Of a stretch of DNA of 64,000 nt, positions 25,286 through 36,700 are shown in pieces. Below the pieces are notes generated by a model. The model worked only from the letters and a program-made list of their open reading frames with translations. It was not told the origin of the DNA and ran no database searches. The DNA comes from Aphanomyces cochlioides. Lineage: Eukaryota; Oomycota; Saprolegniomycetes; Saprolegniales; Verrucalvaceae. The position numbers and the translations under genes were made by a program. Location: NCBI GenBank assembly GCA_019828595.1, contig JAHQRK010000015.1, forward strand, positions 1,984,001 through 2,048,000, read 5' to 3'. Position 1 is the stretch's first letter; every line of letters starts with the position of its first letter.

Positions 25286-25610
25286 CAAGTGTATATGCGC
25301 CCATTTATATCTTTCTCAGGACAAATAGACCAAATACTTAGCCAAATGCGTCTTCTCGCTCTAAGCTACGCATAGCAGGCTGCCCGTCAAAAGAGATGTC
25401 CCTCTCACGATGGAAAGAAAGAGATGTAAGCCCTTGGTTGGGGGAACTTGGGGGAAGAAGGCTTGTTCGCGTAATTGCGTTGGAATCGACTGTCTTGACG
25501 GGGGAAGGAGGCCCCCGAGGGGAAGAAACAAGAGGAGAACCATCATGGAACGATTGGAGTTCACTGCACATTCATGTTGTTACGACTGACACGCTAAATA
25601 ACATTCATCT

Positions 25611-25916
25611 CTACATGACCAAGGGGGACGGCACGACGTTGTCTGAAAAGAGTCGGGAGAACTCTTCTTTCTTGGCCTGTTTGATCGTCCAGACGGGATC
25701 TTCGACATCTGCTTTTCGCTTGAGCATTCGCGGCGTGCTGTTGTCATCGACTTGCACCGTTTGATCGTCCGTGTTGGGCTGGAAGATGAGTGCTCGTTTT
25801 TCTTGAATGACGTTGCGTCGCTGCTTGAGGAGCTGAAACATGTGGAGGATATCCATGCATGGCAGTTCAGCGTGGAGAGACGAAGCTCGCGACGACGATT
25901 CCTGCTGTAGCCGCAT
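25611..25916 (-). CDS. Small protein of the FARLF-tail family (member 1)
   Basis: 101 aa, intronless. After a short leader with SSSRASSLH there is an amphipathic charged helix (MFQLLKQRRNVIQEKRAL), a linker with a possible nuclear signal (LKRKADVED) and the tail EEFSRLFSDNVVPSP. The tail and the helix LKxRRxxIxxKR recur in other members at 26775, 38976 and 40919. An internal Met at 25856 is an alternative start, but homology with member 2 (RAS-LH) extends upstream of it, favouring 25916. Function unknown. CACTCTC repeats lie upstream. Confidence 0.65.
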   Translation of the reverse strand: MRLQQESSSRASSLHAELPCMDILHMFQLLKQRRNVIQEKRALIFQPNTDDQTVQVDDNSTPRMLKRKADVEDPVWTIKQAKKEEFSRLFSDNVVPSPLVM

Positions 25917-26159
25917 TCACGAGAGAGAACGACGTGCTCGGGGCAAGGCAAATGTCAAAATGGTTGCAAATGATGCATTCACTATACGAATCGAATCTCG
26001 ATCTATCTGCCATCCATTAGGGGTAGGGAATCGTCAACCAGATGTGTTCATTGACGCCTCGTTTCCCCTCCATAGTGAAGGAGGAAGAGAGGGTTCAATG
26101 GACATCCAAGACGGCGTCGAGGCGGCTGCGCGAGCGTCGTCCAAGGCGGTCATGACAGC

Positions 26160-26275
26160 TACTGATGAGAGTGGTCATGAGAGTGGCCTTGAACACTCTC
26201 TACAAATCTCATATACAATTAACGAGAATCTATTTGAGATATAACTAACTCACTCTCAAACACTCTCGTGGACCT
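26160..26275 (-). promoter_or_regulatory. CACTCTCA-type repeats upstream of member 1
   Basis: Contains GAGAGTGG twice (about 26168-26184), ACACTCTC near 26193 and CACTCTCAAACACTCTCG near 26251. The same words are concentrated upstream of member 2. They lie 250-350 bp before the start of member 1. Confidence 0.4.
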
Positions 26276-26774
26276 TGACGCGCAAACTGGCATCTTGACG
26301 GCGGACGATTCCGTCGAAGGCGTGATATGGCACGGATGAGATTCATCCTACATTCATTGCAAGGTGTCGAGTGAAAGAATACATTATTCAAGACATTTCG
26401 CACCGAAATAAATCGAGAACACGTAAAATTTTAGCAGCCACAGTGTCTGTTAGCTGCTAGAACGAATCCCTCGCTTTAACGGCCGCGATATCGTCTCTAC
26501 CCAATAAAATGAGCGTTATATGGTTCAACTATCAAGTTTTCAAGCAGCTACATGTTCTTAAAGAGAGGGAAGAACAACTTCAGCTTGCTAGTTGAATAGC
26601 AATGGCATGTGATGAAATTGGTCGTCGTAGCTCGTCGAGTCTTTTGCGTTCTTGGCTCGTGGGTTTGACAGGCTGCTGAGTAGATAGCGTGGAGAGGTTT
26701 CGCACACGTCTGACGGTGTTAATTAGTTGTATTTCATAGATAAATATCGAGTAATTCGTATGAGGCGGTCGTGC
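26276..26774. other. Intergenic region between members 1 and 2
   Basis: No gene or repeat seen. It would hold the 3' untranslated region of member 2. Confidence 0.4.
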
Positions 26775-27047
26775 CTACATGACCATTGGTGGCGGCACAA
26801 TGTTGTTGGTAAAGAGCTTGGAGAATTCGCCAGAGGACTTCCGAGTCTTCGGTTCGTTCGCCCACATGGTGTCAGCTTTACGTTTCTTCTGAGTTGTCTC
26901 TTTCGCCTCGTCGACGTAGTCGGCCATGATTTCGGCTCGTTTGGCCTCCAAGGCAGCACGACGTTGCTTTAAATGTTCGAAGATCCCAATGATCTTCTCC
27001 GTCGGCATGTTCGAGTGGAGGCAAGAAGCACGCGAGTTGGTGGCCAT
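26775..27047 (-). CDS. Small protein of the FARLF-tail family (member 2)
   Basis: 90 aa from ATG 27047 (MATNSRASCLHSN). The helix is IFEHLKQRRAALEAKRAEI, the linker has KKRKADTMWANEPKTRK (a bipartite basic cluster), and the tail is GEFSKLFTNNIVPPP followed by a final M-V-M, as in member 1 (LVM). Members 1 and 2 are the closest pair and are in tandem in the same orientation. Function unknown; the basic linker suggests a nuclear protein. Confidence 0.65.
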   Translation of the reverse strand: MATNSRASCLHSNMPTEKIIGIFEHLKQRRAALEAKRAEIMADYVDEAKETTQKKRKADTMWANEPKTRKSSGEFSKLFTNNIVPPPMVM

Positions 27048-27121
27048 GCACAATCCCGAGCAAATTTCACAATGATCCACGAAGAGCTTCCACAATCGAA
27101 TCTGACCAAGTCGTGAGTTAT

Positions 27122-27172
27122 TAGGCCACTCTCAAGGCCACTCTCAAGGCCACTCACTTGACCACTCTCTTC
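27122..27172 (-). promoter_or_regulatory. Tandem CACTCTCAAGGC repeats upstream of member 2
   Basis: Three units of about 12 bp (GGCCACTCTCAA repeated, 27123-27157) and one more ACCACTCTC at about 27159. They lie 75-125 bp upstream of the start at 27047. Further single copies are near 27360-27380. Confidence 0.45.
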
Positions 27173-29048
27173 AACATGTGTAACGCGTTACGTTTTAGAC
27201 ACCCAAGATCAACCAACACGCACAGCCTCGTTCCTCGCTTTCAGAGCCAATAATGGAGATGATGGAGGTTCACTGTCGATTCCATTAAATTTGTAGTTGA
27301 ATTCACTCATACAGAGCTTTGGTAGTGAGTTGAATAGAATGACAGATGTGGACTAGAAATGCCACTCTCAACGACACTCTCATTCCGGACTGGCCATGTG
27401 GGAAACAGCTCTTCGGTATGTTACTCTCTGAATCTTGGGACTCGATTCTCGTCACATCTTCCCCTTCGCATGAGTAATCCCAGGGATATTGGTGAGATAA
27501 TCCATGCATCCACTGCGGTATGTAAAGCCACACCCTTAGACACTGCAGCCCAGCTCCATGAATTGCCAAGATAACACTCTCAATCCTCTCCATAATCCGA
27601 TGTCAAACTCGTTTCCACTGATTTGCCAATGCGAAATTCACCCTTTTAATGGCCCAAGCTTGTACTATCCTTCCTCTGGAGTGAACTCCCATAGAAATTA
27701 GCTGGGAGCGTAACAAAGCCCCACCGAATTAGTCGCTGCAAATCAGTTCTGGGACAAGATTCAATCCGCATAGGAAACGAATCTGTCCCAGAACCTGCAT
27801 TCCGCCTGCCACGTAATGGGACGTTTGGCCGGTCAAAGCGGCGGTCGACACCCCGGCACAAAGATTCAAAGGGAACGACGTTGTTAAATGCTCAAGCAAT
27901 GCTTTTTGCTGGCCTATTGGAACCAGTAGAGAATCTCCACGCTGGGCGGCGCAATCACGCGCATCGTGTCCTTCATCGTGATCGACCACCCTCTGCGTCG
28001 CTGAAAATCCGTTTTCGTGAACGACAGAACCACCACGGCCAGCTGCAGCAAAAGCCATCAAACGAAGGACGAGATCCTAAAGCAGTCCAATGCAAATCTC
28101 ATCGTTCTTCTCCAAGAACTTGCAAAGATTTTGTTCGTCCTGCACGGCGTGAGCAATGCTTTGGCATACTCATCATCCTTTCACACTCCGCCGCTGCTCG
28201 TGCGCCTTTATGAAGTGGATAGAGCTCACGAACTTGTTTCCAGTCGAATGGTCAGTGGCTGAACTGTCCATCCGATATGACTCATGGATATGTAGTACTA
28301 GTACTTGATTGTTTGCGACCTCAACTGACTGTAGGTGGATGCGCTGCTGGAACTTGGTTGCTTTGTACCTTCCGGTGCACGTCCAGCGCGCCTCAGATAG
28401 CACAGAATTCCCCACGACAAATACGTGCCAGCAGTAGATGAACGACGCAATGTCCGGTGAAGCTGAGGCTATGGGGCAAGGGGAATCGCCCCTTAAGCAC
28501 AAGGAGGGGACTTGCGGGGGTGCTAGCTATCGGAGGAGGTTACCAAGGGCGCTCCCATGGGCATTAGAAAGGCAGGGAGGATGCTGGAGTACTAGTATAG
28601 GAAATGGTGCTGGATGCTAGTTGCAAATTCGTCGAGCCATGAGGCTGGAATATTCGACAAGTGCAGATTGTACTGTGTCTTTATGTCGCCGTCGTGACGG
28701 AGTGTGATGGCTCTGTTCCATCTGGAGTTGGGCAGCAAGGCTAAATCTAACCATCATACCGACGCCATGATGTCGAGCCGCGGCCAAGCATGCCCACCTA
28801 CGCAGAAGTTGTGATCTTCAAGAACTCTGTGATGACCTAGACTGCTTGCACAACAGCTTTGTTGACTTCTCGGTTTCGCAATGCAAGACTGTCATTGCAG
28901 CATGACTTGGCGAATTGAAGGTTCAGGAGTTCGGGATTCATGCAGTCTTGGCGATCATGACCCTTTGAATGCGTGGAGAGGCAGGAAGGAGGTCGTTGAG
29001 ACGTTCTTCAAGGATACAAGACTGTCCATATCGATATTACGACGTAGT
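27173..29048. other. Long intergenic region without a confirmed gene
   Basis: Several frames of 80-110 codons overlap on both strands (for example plus 28017-28262, which is helical with ILKQSNANLIVLLQELAK). I see no start, splice pattern or domain that makes any of them convincing. It may contain a decayed gene near 27880-28260. Confidence 0.4.
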
Positions 29049-29829
29049 CTACGCAGCATTGGCATTCTTCTTGAGAGCTTCTGCCGCTTGGATTTCTGCC
29101 GACAAGTAGCCACGCTTTTCAAAGTCAGTGTAATAACCCATCTTCTTGGGAGGAGGACGAGCTTGTTGAGGCAAGACGTCGAACTTGTGGGGTTTCAGGA
29201 GAGCGCGGAGACCCAGTCGGTTGTGGTAGACCGATTTGATGGATCCACCAGCGCCTTCCACGGCTTCGATGGCTCCTTGCGAAGCTTGGGACACTTCAAT
29301 CGAGATGGGCGTCGTCAAGTGCGATTTTCCCTACAACACCATGAGCTCAGCAATAGAATCAAGACGCTACGTTGGCGAGAAGCTTAACGCCGTGCTTGAT
29401 GCGAGAAGCAGTCAATAGACCGCAATCCGTGAGCGTCTTCATTGTAATCGTCTGCGAAGGGTCAATGCGGCCCATGTCGATGAAGAGTTGCAAACGATCG
29501 ACGTTGATAACTTCCATGGGAGTTGCCCATTTGTTGTTGAAGCCACGCTTGGGCACACGTTGGTAGATTGGAGTTTGACCACCTTCAAAGCCAAGAGCAG
29601 GACCGGAACGACCGCTGCGAGCCTTTTGGCCTTTGTGACCACGACCGGAGGTCTTACCCTTGCCTGAACCAATACCACGACCTAAACGCTTGCCTTTGCG
29701 GGCGGCACCAGGATTATCCGCCAAGTTATTAAGGCGCACTGGTTCAATAAGCGACGCAGGCGCAGCGGAGTGCGTGAAACGGCTTGGAACGACCGAGAGA
29801 CGGCTGAAAGCTTGACGGAGCCCAAGCAT
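29049..29829 (-). CDS. MRPL15: Mitochondrial ribosomal protein uL15m
   Basis: Large-subunit mitoribosomal protein. Exons 29829-29371 and 29330-29049 (40-nt intron) give 246 aa. The start [18 protein letters not shown] is a targeting presequence. The uL15 core is unmistakable: [39 protein letters not shown], and the second half VNVDRL-type strand with [10 protein letters not shown] continuing over the splice into [17 protein letters not shown]. The C-terminal extension (about 60 aa, [19 protein letters not shown]) is typical of mitochondrial members. A CCAAT box (AGCCAAT) lies about 75 bp upstream of the start. Confidence 0.95.
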
Positions 29830-30330
29830 GATTGAGTGTCCTGGAAGATGATGCGGAACCAATGATGCCAGTGGACAATCGATGGATTTGATTAGTTCAA
29901 TTATAGCCAATCGGAAAATAGAAATTCGAACAAATACATTCCCTTGCTTTAATGATTTAATTTAGTTTTCATTATTTTACGCATTGAGTAATTCATACAA
30001 ATGTCGTTATACTCGGGTATATTTATATTTCAAAATTCTTAAAGCCAGGTATTTTAATTAAAAATGAATATATGTTCAATATATTCATCAGCCATCTCTC
30101 TTCTTGCAAGACGGTCTTGACTCCGATAAAAAGGATGAGCATAACTACAACTGTACTCTCAAGGCCCTAAAGCACCGCTGGGATCAGAATCATGTTGCGC
30201 TTTGGGCCTTTCGGGCTCGGATAAGATAGATCCCCATACTGAATTATTCTTATTTTGATGAAGAAATCAAATTACTAAGAATATCAAAAAAGAAATTATA
30301 TTGATAAATGTATGGATTCTTAATTTTTTA
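29830..30330. other. AT-rich intergenic region
   Basis: Divergent promoter region between uL15m and the next gene; contains a CCAAT box near 29904 and long A/T tracts. No gene seen. Confidence 0.5.
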
Positions 30331-30962
30331 ATGCACTTTGACGCAAGACTCATGGAAGGATATTTGCGCTTCCGACAGAAATGCAAGGAATGGCAGCAAG
30401 TCCATGAGACTCTGTTGCGTCTGCTCTCGTCATTCCAGTCGCAGGTTGAGTCCATGCGGGGCAAACTGGGCTCTCTAGCGCAGCCATCTTTGAATCAACC
30501 GATCGATCCGCTTTGGATTGAAGATTTGTTCGTCTCCATCCAAGACACACTTCCAGCACTTGAAGCGATTCTAAAGGACATGTACATCATCTACGAAGAT
30601 ACAATGCTAGAAGAGACCAAGTCTTTAGCAAAAGCATTGTGCTCTCGTCGGGATTACATTGGATTTGTCGGTGTGGAGCTCGAAATGTATGAAGCAGAGT
30701 ATCAACACACGGTCAGTCACAAGCATGTGATGTTGCTCGCGACTGAAAAGGATCGTAGGAAGTGCTCGTCAAGAACTTGCGCTTTGATACCCCAAGCAAT
30801 ATTTGGAATTCATCAATTACGTCCCTTTCGACACAACCTTTTCTCGACCTAGACGTGATCACCGACATCACCGAGGTATTTCGTAGCACCGAAAGATGAC
30901 ATCTCTAAGCTTGTCGTGACTTGTAGAAGCACAACTTTTCGTACCGGAACCGATTACCATGA
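30331..30962 (+). CDS. Helical coiled-coil protein of unknown function (3 exons)
   Basis: Exons 30331-30711, 30759-30875 and 30927-30962 give 177 aa. It is mostly alpha-helical: KCKEWQQVHETLLRLLSSF and IEDLFVSIQDTLPALEAILKDM look like a helical bundle, somewhat like BAR or syntaxin-type bundles, but without a diagnostic motif. An alternative start is the Met at 30352. If intron 2 is retained, translation stops at 30898 instead. Its last 9 nt overlap the end of the minus-strand gene at 30954. Confidence 0.6.
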
Positions 30963-31824
30963 GTTTGGAATCGTGCTCTTGATAGGTGCTGCAGGTGTTG
31001 ATGTCGGCGGAGCTGATGTTTTGAATTGCGCGGCCATGTCTTCAATGTCTTCCAAGCAAAGTCCATTTAAGAAGGCGGCTTGTACCTATCCACGTGTGTT
31101 TCAAGTGATAAGTGTAGCTTGTTGAACAACGCACTTTTTCAAATTCTTGACGGATGCGAGTTGACTCATCAGGAGTAAAGTATTCCTGCATGAATGTTTC
31201 CAAAGCCGTCGTTAAGCTCATATCCACGCGCGGCCGTTTGTTTCCTCCTGTGTGTGGATCGCTTACTCGGGCGTCGATTTCAGAAAGGACTACCTTCTCC
31301 GAGCTCTGTAATGGTGGACTGTGGCTTTGCATTGACCTAATCATAACATTAGAAAGATGAGGTCATTTTCATTTTTCTCACATCAGTCTTCCATGCCACA
31401 CGGCAGAATGTCTTCTTCCGTACGACGGGGAATTGCGCCAACAACCGCTGGAACTCCGCTTCGTCCATTTTCAAAATGTGCATCGCAAAATCAATCACAC
31501 ATTCAATACCTGGCTTTAGTGACCTTACACAATCCAGATCTGGTACCAAAGTCAGCTTTAAGTGCATTAAAGTCCGTAAAAAGAGGTGCTCTTTTAAGTA
31601 CGACATCTATTTAGTAGGTCCCTAGTAGTCAAAAATGGATGGAATACAAACTTGAAGATAAGTGGGTATCTGCGAGTTCCTAGGGGGGTCAAATTTTTTA
31701 TACTTGAGTTTTGTATGTGAAGTGCCAGAGTTGGAAAGATACCAGGATTTTGCGCGCCATTTTTCAAATATTCACGTGGGGCAACATGGAAAGACCTCAC
31801 TTGAGAGAAGAACTGCTGCTCCAT
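30954..31824 (-). CDS. Conserved-looking unknown protein, six short exons
   Basis: Exons 31824-31801, 31679-31652, 31606-31547, 31509-31382, 31305-31135 and 31085-30954, joined at GT-AG sites, give exactly 180 aa with one frame throughout. The first exons are very short (24 and 28 nt). Visible features are a helical N-terminal half (MDEAEFQRLLAQFPVVRKK), a basic stretch (GGNKRPRVD), an acidic helix (TPDESTRIRQEFEK) and a Thr/Pro/Ala-rich tail ending NSW. I do not recognise a family. The ATG is 36 nt from the stop of MTR3, so the two minus-strand genes are packed head to tail. Confidence 0.65.
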
Positions 31825-31860
31825 GGATAGAGAAAGAGAGAGAGAAAGGAAATAGATGCT

Positions 31861-32571
31861 TTATCGTTGGTTTAGGCTCTGGACGACGCATGTTCGCATC
31901 ATGGTATTCAAGACTCCAGCGCATCCGTCAGTACACAATGTGATTGCTTCCTGCACTCGAGCATACGAGAGTTTTCCTTGCTGCATAAGGTGTGTGATCT
32001 GTCCTTGCGCAGGCATGAATGCCACCAAAACGTGCGTAGAAGCCTGTTCGTCGGCAGTTGGGTCGAGGACGATCTCGTCTTGCCAAACGCCAGCACTGCA
32101 AGCGGCAACCATATCAATCATTTCGATACCAGCATCGACAAGAGCCAACGATGCGCATGTAATCGCAGCGCTCAATTCGCTTCCGTCGCTCTCAAGTACA
32201 ACAGCATGAATGCTCACTTGGCATTTCGGAAATTTGGACACCAAGATCGCGGGTTCCAATGCTTGACGCATCAAGTTGCCATACTCGGATTCGTACGTGG
32301 CAAGTGCAGTGGGTAGTTTGATCTCACATGCGACTGGTTGTCCTTTTGTCAAGCGAGGATTCACTTCGGCTCGAGGTCCGTACACAGCAACGACCACTCG
32401 GGTTTGGCCGAATTCAACGTACGCAGAGCCCGCAGCATGGCTGAGAACACCACAGCGCATGAAGCACGCTCGATACTCATCTCCTCCTCGTCCATCTCGG
32501 CGCGGGGACTTGACGGTGGGCGTCTCTGTAGGTCGCACTTGCACAGGTTGTGGAAAGTAGCAGTTTTGCAT
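31861..32571 (-). CDS. MTR3: Exosome complex subunit MTR3 (EXOSC6), RNase PH-like
   Basis: Structural subunit of the nine-subunit RNA exosome ring, nuclear and cytosolic. Intronless, 236 aa from MQNCYFPQPV. RNase PH fold: DEYRACFMRCGVLSHAAGSAYVEFG matches the first strands. SIHAVVLESDGSELSAAITCASLALVDAGIEM is the core helix region, and WQDEIVLDPTADEE-type residues followed by VAFMPAQGQITHL match EXOSC6/Mtr3. As in eukaryotic exosome subunits, phosphate-binding and catalytic residues of bacterial RNase PH are not preserved. The in-frame codons before 32571 lack an ATG. A CCAAT box lies 155 bp upstream (near 32726). Confidence 0.9.
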   Translation of the reverse strand: MQNCYFPQPVQVRPTETPTVKSPRRDGRGGDEYRACFMRCGVLSHAAGSAYVEFGQTRVVVAVYGPRAEVNPRLTKGQPVACEIKLPTALATYESEYGNLMRQALEPAILVSKFPKCQVSIHAVVLESDGSELSAAITCASLALVDAGIEMIDMVAACSAGVWQDEIVLDPTADEQASTHVLVAFMPAQGQITHLMQQGKLSYARVQEAITLCTDGCAGVLNTMMRTCVVQSLNQR

Positions 32572-33711
32572 GCCAATCGATCGATTACTGGCAGGAAAGA
32601 CACCCAAATTCCAACTCTATCAATAAATGATTTCTTATTTATCCAAATTTTGTGAGATTCATTCCAAATAGTGAGATGGGCTGGAAATGTATCGATTTTT
32701 TTAATCGATTTCCAAATCTCGCAGCCAATCAGAATCGAGTATTTAACTAATTCACGCAAAACACACCCAAACACACCCTAACTCACATTCAATTAATTTG
32801 GCCAATATTCAGTTGAACTTGGCTTCAGTATGGTCAAATCGATTTGGAAATGTATTTGATTTTTGGTCAAAAATACAAATTAGACTGAAATTGACAATAT
32901 TTCCCATAAAATAATTTATTGTTGTGGAAATTATTGCTTCAGCAAATGCCTCCACAACAACCCAAATTTCACGTCCCGTGGCTTGTCCAAACTTCGGACC
33001 TTCATTCAAAGTACTTCGTACCAGTAATACAACTTTCTATTAGGACTCCACGATTGTAGAATGCTGTGTCGAGTTGACTGTGAATCCAAAATTCAGGTCT
33101 TCGTTGATGTTGTCATGTGGATTCATTTTTCGCCTTACTGGTACTTCTTCGATCTCTTGAGAGAGTGGAAGGCCCAGTTGATTTTTCGCGCCAATTCCAA
33201 TTGAAATGTATCCTCCCTCGCTTGTGGTTTTATGGCGAGTATGCATCAATAGTGAGCTTGAGTGAACTGCCTCATTGCCAACCACATTTTTCCTTCTAGA
33301 TGTTTGCCCCCATTGAGCTTGATCGTCCTCTGGCAGCCCACAACTTGCAGTGACAACAAAGTGAGATCTTGTCCAGGGATGAAAATCGAACGACATCATC
33401 CACTCGAGGTTGCTGGAGCTGGTCAGATGGTCGCGAATTGTGCGTTGGATCGAAGTAATTTCCCTCAGAAAGGCCAAAATTGAATTTTTCACGCGCTTTA
33501 ATTGGTGAAAATATTTGATTTTAGCCAATCAGAAAATGTTAGATGGACTTTAGGTGATCTTGAAACATTGCGGAATTTGACAGAAAGGACATGGTAAGGT
33601 TGTCGTCGAGTGAATCGCCGTGAATGAGCATGACAGGTCTCCACCGCGGAAGAAAGGCCCGTAGAATGGGTAAGGCGCAGTTCTTTGTGTCCCTCTTTAC
33701 ATGCATCGTAG
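32572..33711. other. Intergenic region with a possible short minus-strand gene
   Basis: Contains CCAAT boxes (near 32726 and 33522) and an AAACACACCCAAACACACCC run near 32757-32777 that resembles one upstream of HARS. A minus-strand frame from 33399 to 33040 (120 codons, MMSFDFHPWTRSHFVVT) is protein-like but unidentified. The first exon of the ankyrin-kinase gene is probably near 33590-33670, but its start codon could not be fixed. Confidence 0.45.
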
Positions 33712-36700
33712 CAAATCTATGAAGCCGTCAAGAGTGACAACATCAACATTTTGGAGCCTCTTGTCGGTTCTGTCGTTGACATCAATGAGCGATTTGTCTT
33801 TGACATGGATTATTTGGGGGTAAGCGAGATCTTTGAATTGTCGTCACAGTGTATTAGTTGAAGAGCACTATATTGGGGCTGGCTGCGCGTTTGGGCAGTG
33901 CTCGTGTCGTGGATTTGCTTGTCAAACTTGGTGCTGACGTTACTATCCCAGACGAGGTGAGTTGTCCATGCTTGAACTCGAATGTGAGCAATAATAGTGG
34001 AGTGAAACGACCCCTTTGATGTGGGCATGCAAGCACAATTATGTGGAATCGGCCCGACTCATCTTGGGATCGACAACTTTAGAAGAGCCACCCACTTATC
34101 CAGGAGATATTAACGCGATCAACAAGGTGCGAATTAAAAACATGCTAAAATAACTTCTGTTCAGACAAAACGAACCGCATTAGATTTTGCTAGCCATTAC
34201 GGCTCCCCTGAGGTTGTTGCTCTCTTGATGTCACACCCTTATATTGACTGTAATATTCCAGACAAGGTACATCAATCAATCGCATCACCATAACCAAGTC
34301 CACTAGTACGACAATACACGTTTGATGTGCGCATGTTTGAATGGTCAAGTCGAAATGGCAAGACTTCTCGTGGCAAAGACGAGAGACATTAACAAGAGAA
34401 ACATGGTACGAAACATTTTCATTCTGTTTTTACCTTTATGTTTGTAGCATCGTCAAACTGCGCTAGATAATGCCACGAATCCTGAAGGAGAAGGTGATGC
34501 GAGTAGAAAAGCTGAAATTGTCGAAATGCTCTTGGCTCAAGAGGGCATTAACATCAATATTACTGACACGGTATGCTTATATTTTTTCCCTATTTGAACT
34601 GCATCATGTAGTATGGAGACACTGCTTTGATGCGAGCTTGCCTGAAAGGTGATTTGAAAATGGTGACTTTACTTCTGTCCAAGCCTGAGGTCCACGACAT
34701 CAACCTCGGCAACAATGTAAGTTCTGCCAGTATCTCTTACGTTAACATCACTGAAGAATAATCGCACGGCCTTATCTTTTGCTTGTGAATCTGGCAGTGA
34801 GAGTGTCGTGGCAGCCCTGTTGAACCACAACAATATTGACGGTGACATCGCCGACAGCGTATGACTTCATAAATAACTTAACCAAATATTTGATGTGGCT
34901 AATGTAGGATGGACAAACGCCTGTCATGTGGGCATGTAAGTGCGGTCACAAAGAGGTTTTTGAGCTCTTCCTCAACGGGAAGTTGCATGATGTCAATCTC
35001 AAGTCAAATGTACATCGGAGTGAGAGTATTGGCAAGTATTCACTTTTTCCTATAGAGCAAACGGACAATGTTATCGTTTGCCGCTGCATCCGGAAACGTG
35101 AATATTGTGATTTTCCTTTTGAATCTTAAGGACATTGATGTGGATGCGCTGGACGAAGTACTGTGCCTCTCACATCCAAATTTTAATGACTTTTGCCTAG
35201 GATGGCCGGTCAGCCCTCATGTGGGCGAGTAAATGTGGGCATAAGTCCGTTGTCGATTGCCTTTTGCCAAAAACAATAAATATCAACAATCCAGATAAAG
35301 TTGATGTGAAGATCTAAAGTTCTCTAAACAACGTTAGGATGGCCATACAGCCATGATGCTTGCATGTCAACTTAGCCCTCGTGAGTGGAAGGTATACTGC
35401 GATAGTTTCATGTATTTTCATCTCGAGTAGAAAAATGCAGAGGCCAAACACAATCGCGCAGAAATTGTCAATTTGTTCTTACGCCGTTCTGATCTGCACG
35501 ATATGAACTTTCGCAACAAGGTACAGTTGAAATTGCTATTGCCAGTTTAACAAGTCAATTTAGCACAAAACGAGCGCATTCTTCATCGTGTGTGAAAATG
35601 GGCACGAAGACATTGTGAATATCCTCTTGGATAGAAATGACAGTGACATCAATTTGACAGGAGGCGAGGTGCGTGACGACTTCTTGGGTGGATCTCTATA
35701 CTTTACATGAAAGCTTCACAACACTCCATTGATGATTGCAGCCAAAAACGGATACATCGGTATTGTTGACATGTTGTTGAGGCATCAACGACAGCGAGTA
35801 CATCACCTAGCTTTGAAAAACAGGGTATATCTGCCCTATGTGAGCTCTATGACTTATATTCATCGAGTAGGAAGGTCACACTGCTTTAGACCTTGCTCTG
35901 AACAACGAGCGATACGATGTCGCGGAGCGTTTATTACAGGCTTTGTTACCAAAAGTTGGAAAAGTGACACAACAAAGTCGCGAAGAGTCTTTTATCTTCA
36001 AGCACAATGTAAGTGCTTCCATTTTATTTCGAGTGACATAAGGAGTTCTAGAACAAACTACTGATTGAGCATTTAGCTCCACATTTGACGGAACAAGTGG
36101 CAATCAAAATTCTCTTAGCCGATAGACCATTCAATTGGGATGGTATTCTAATCTCAACGCATTCATACTCGTGGAACGCCTTTTTGGATTCGAAAGTACC
36201 TGGGACGTCCACTTTCCGCCAACATATTCTACAAGCGCTATGCCATTTGTTTGACTGTAGCCGAGCTGAATTTTTCAGGCACGTCGCCTTCACGAAGGAT
36301 CAGCATGGCCGCGAGATCCTCCAGACCACTGACGCGGAAACGCGCAAGTTTCTCAAGAAAGAATTGTTCTTTTGTGGGCGTTACGACATTTTTGAAGGCC
36401 CACCGATACATGTAAGTGCAACATCGGTGGTTATTCATGCCTTCGACCATGACCTTTGTGATCAAATGTTTGATGTGCACTCCTCCGATGGAGGTTTCGA
36501 TATCGTTGCGTTCAAAGAGTGCACTGAGCTCTTGGGTCGCTTGAGTGCAAGTCGCCATGTCGTTGGGCAGAAAAAGGTATCCTGAATAGCCACGGCAGCA
36601 AGTGCTGACCGCGTTGCTTTGCATAGATTGCTTCCGACAAGAAAGAATGGGAAAACGAATTCAAAGTATGGGCAAAAGGAGAATACATGACGAAAGAAGA

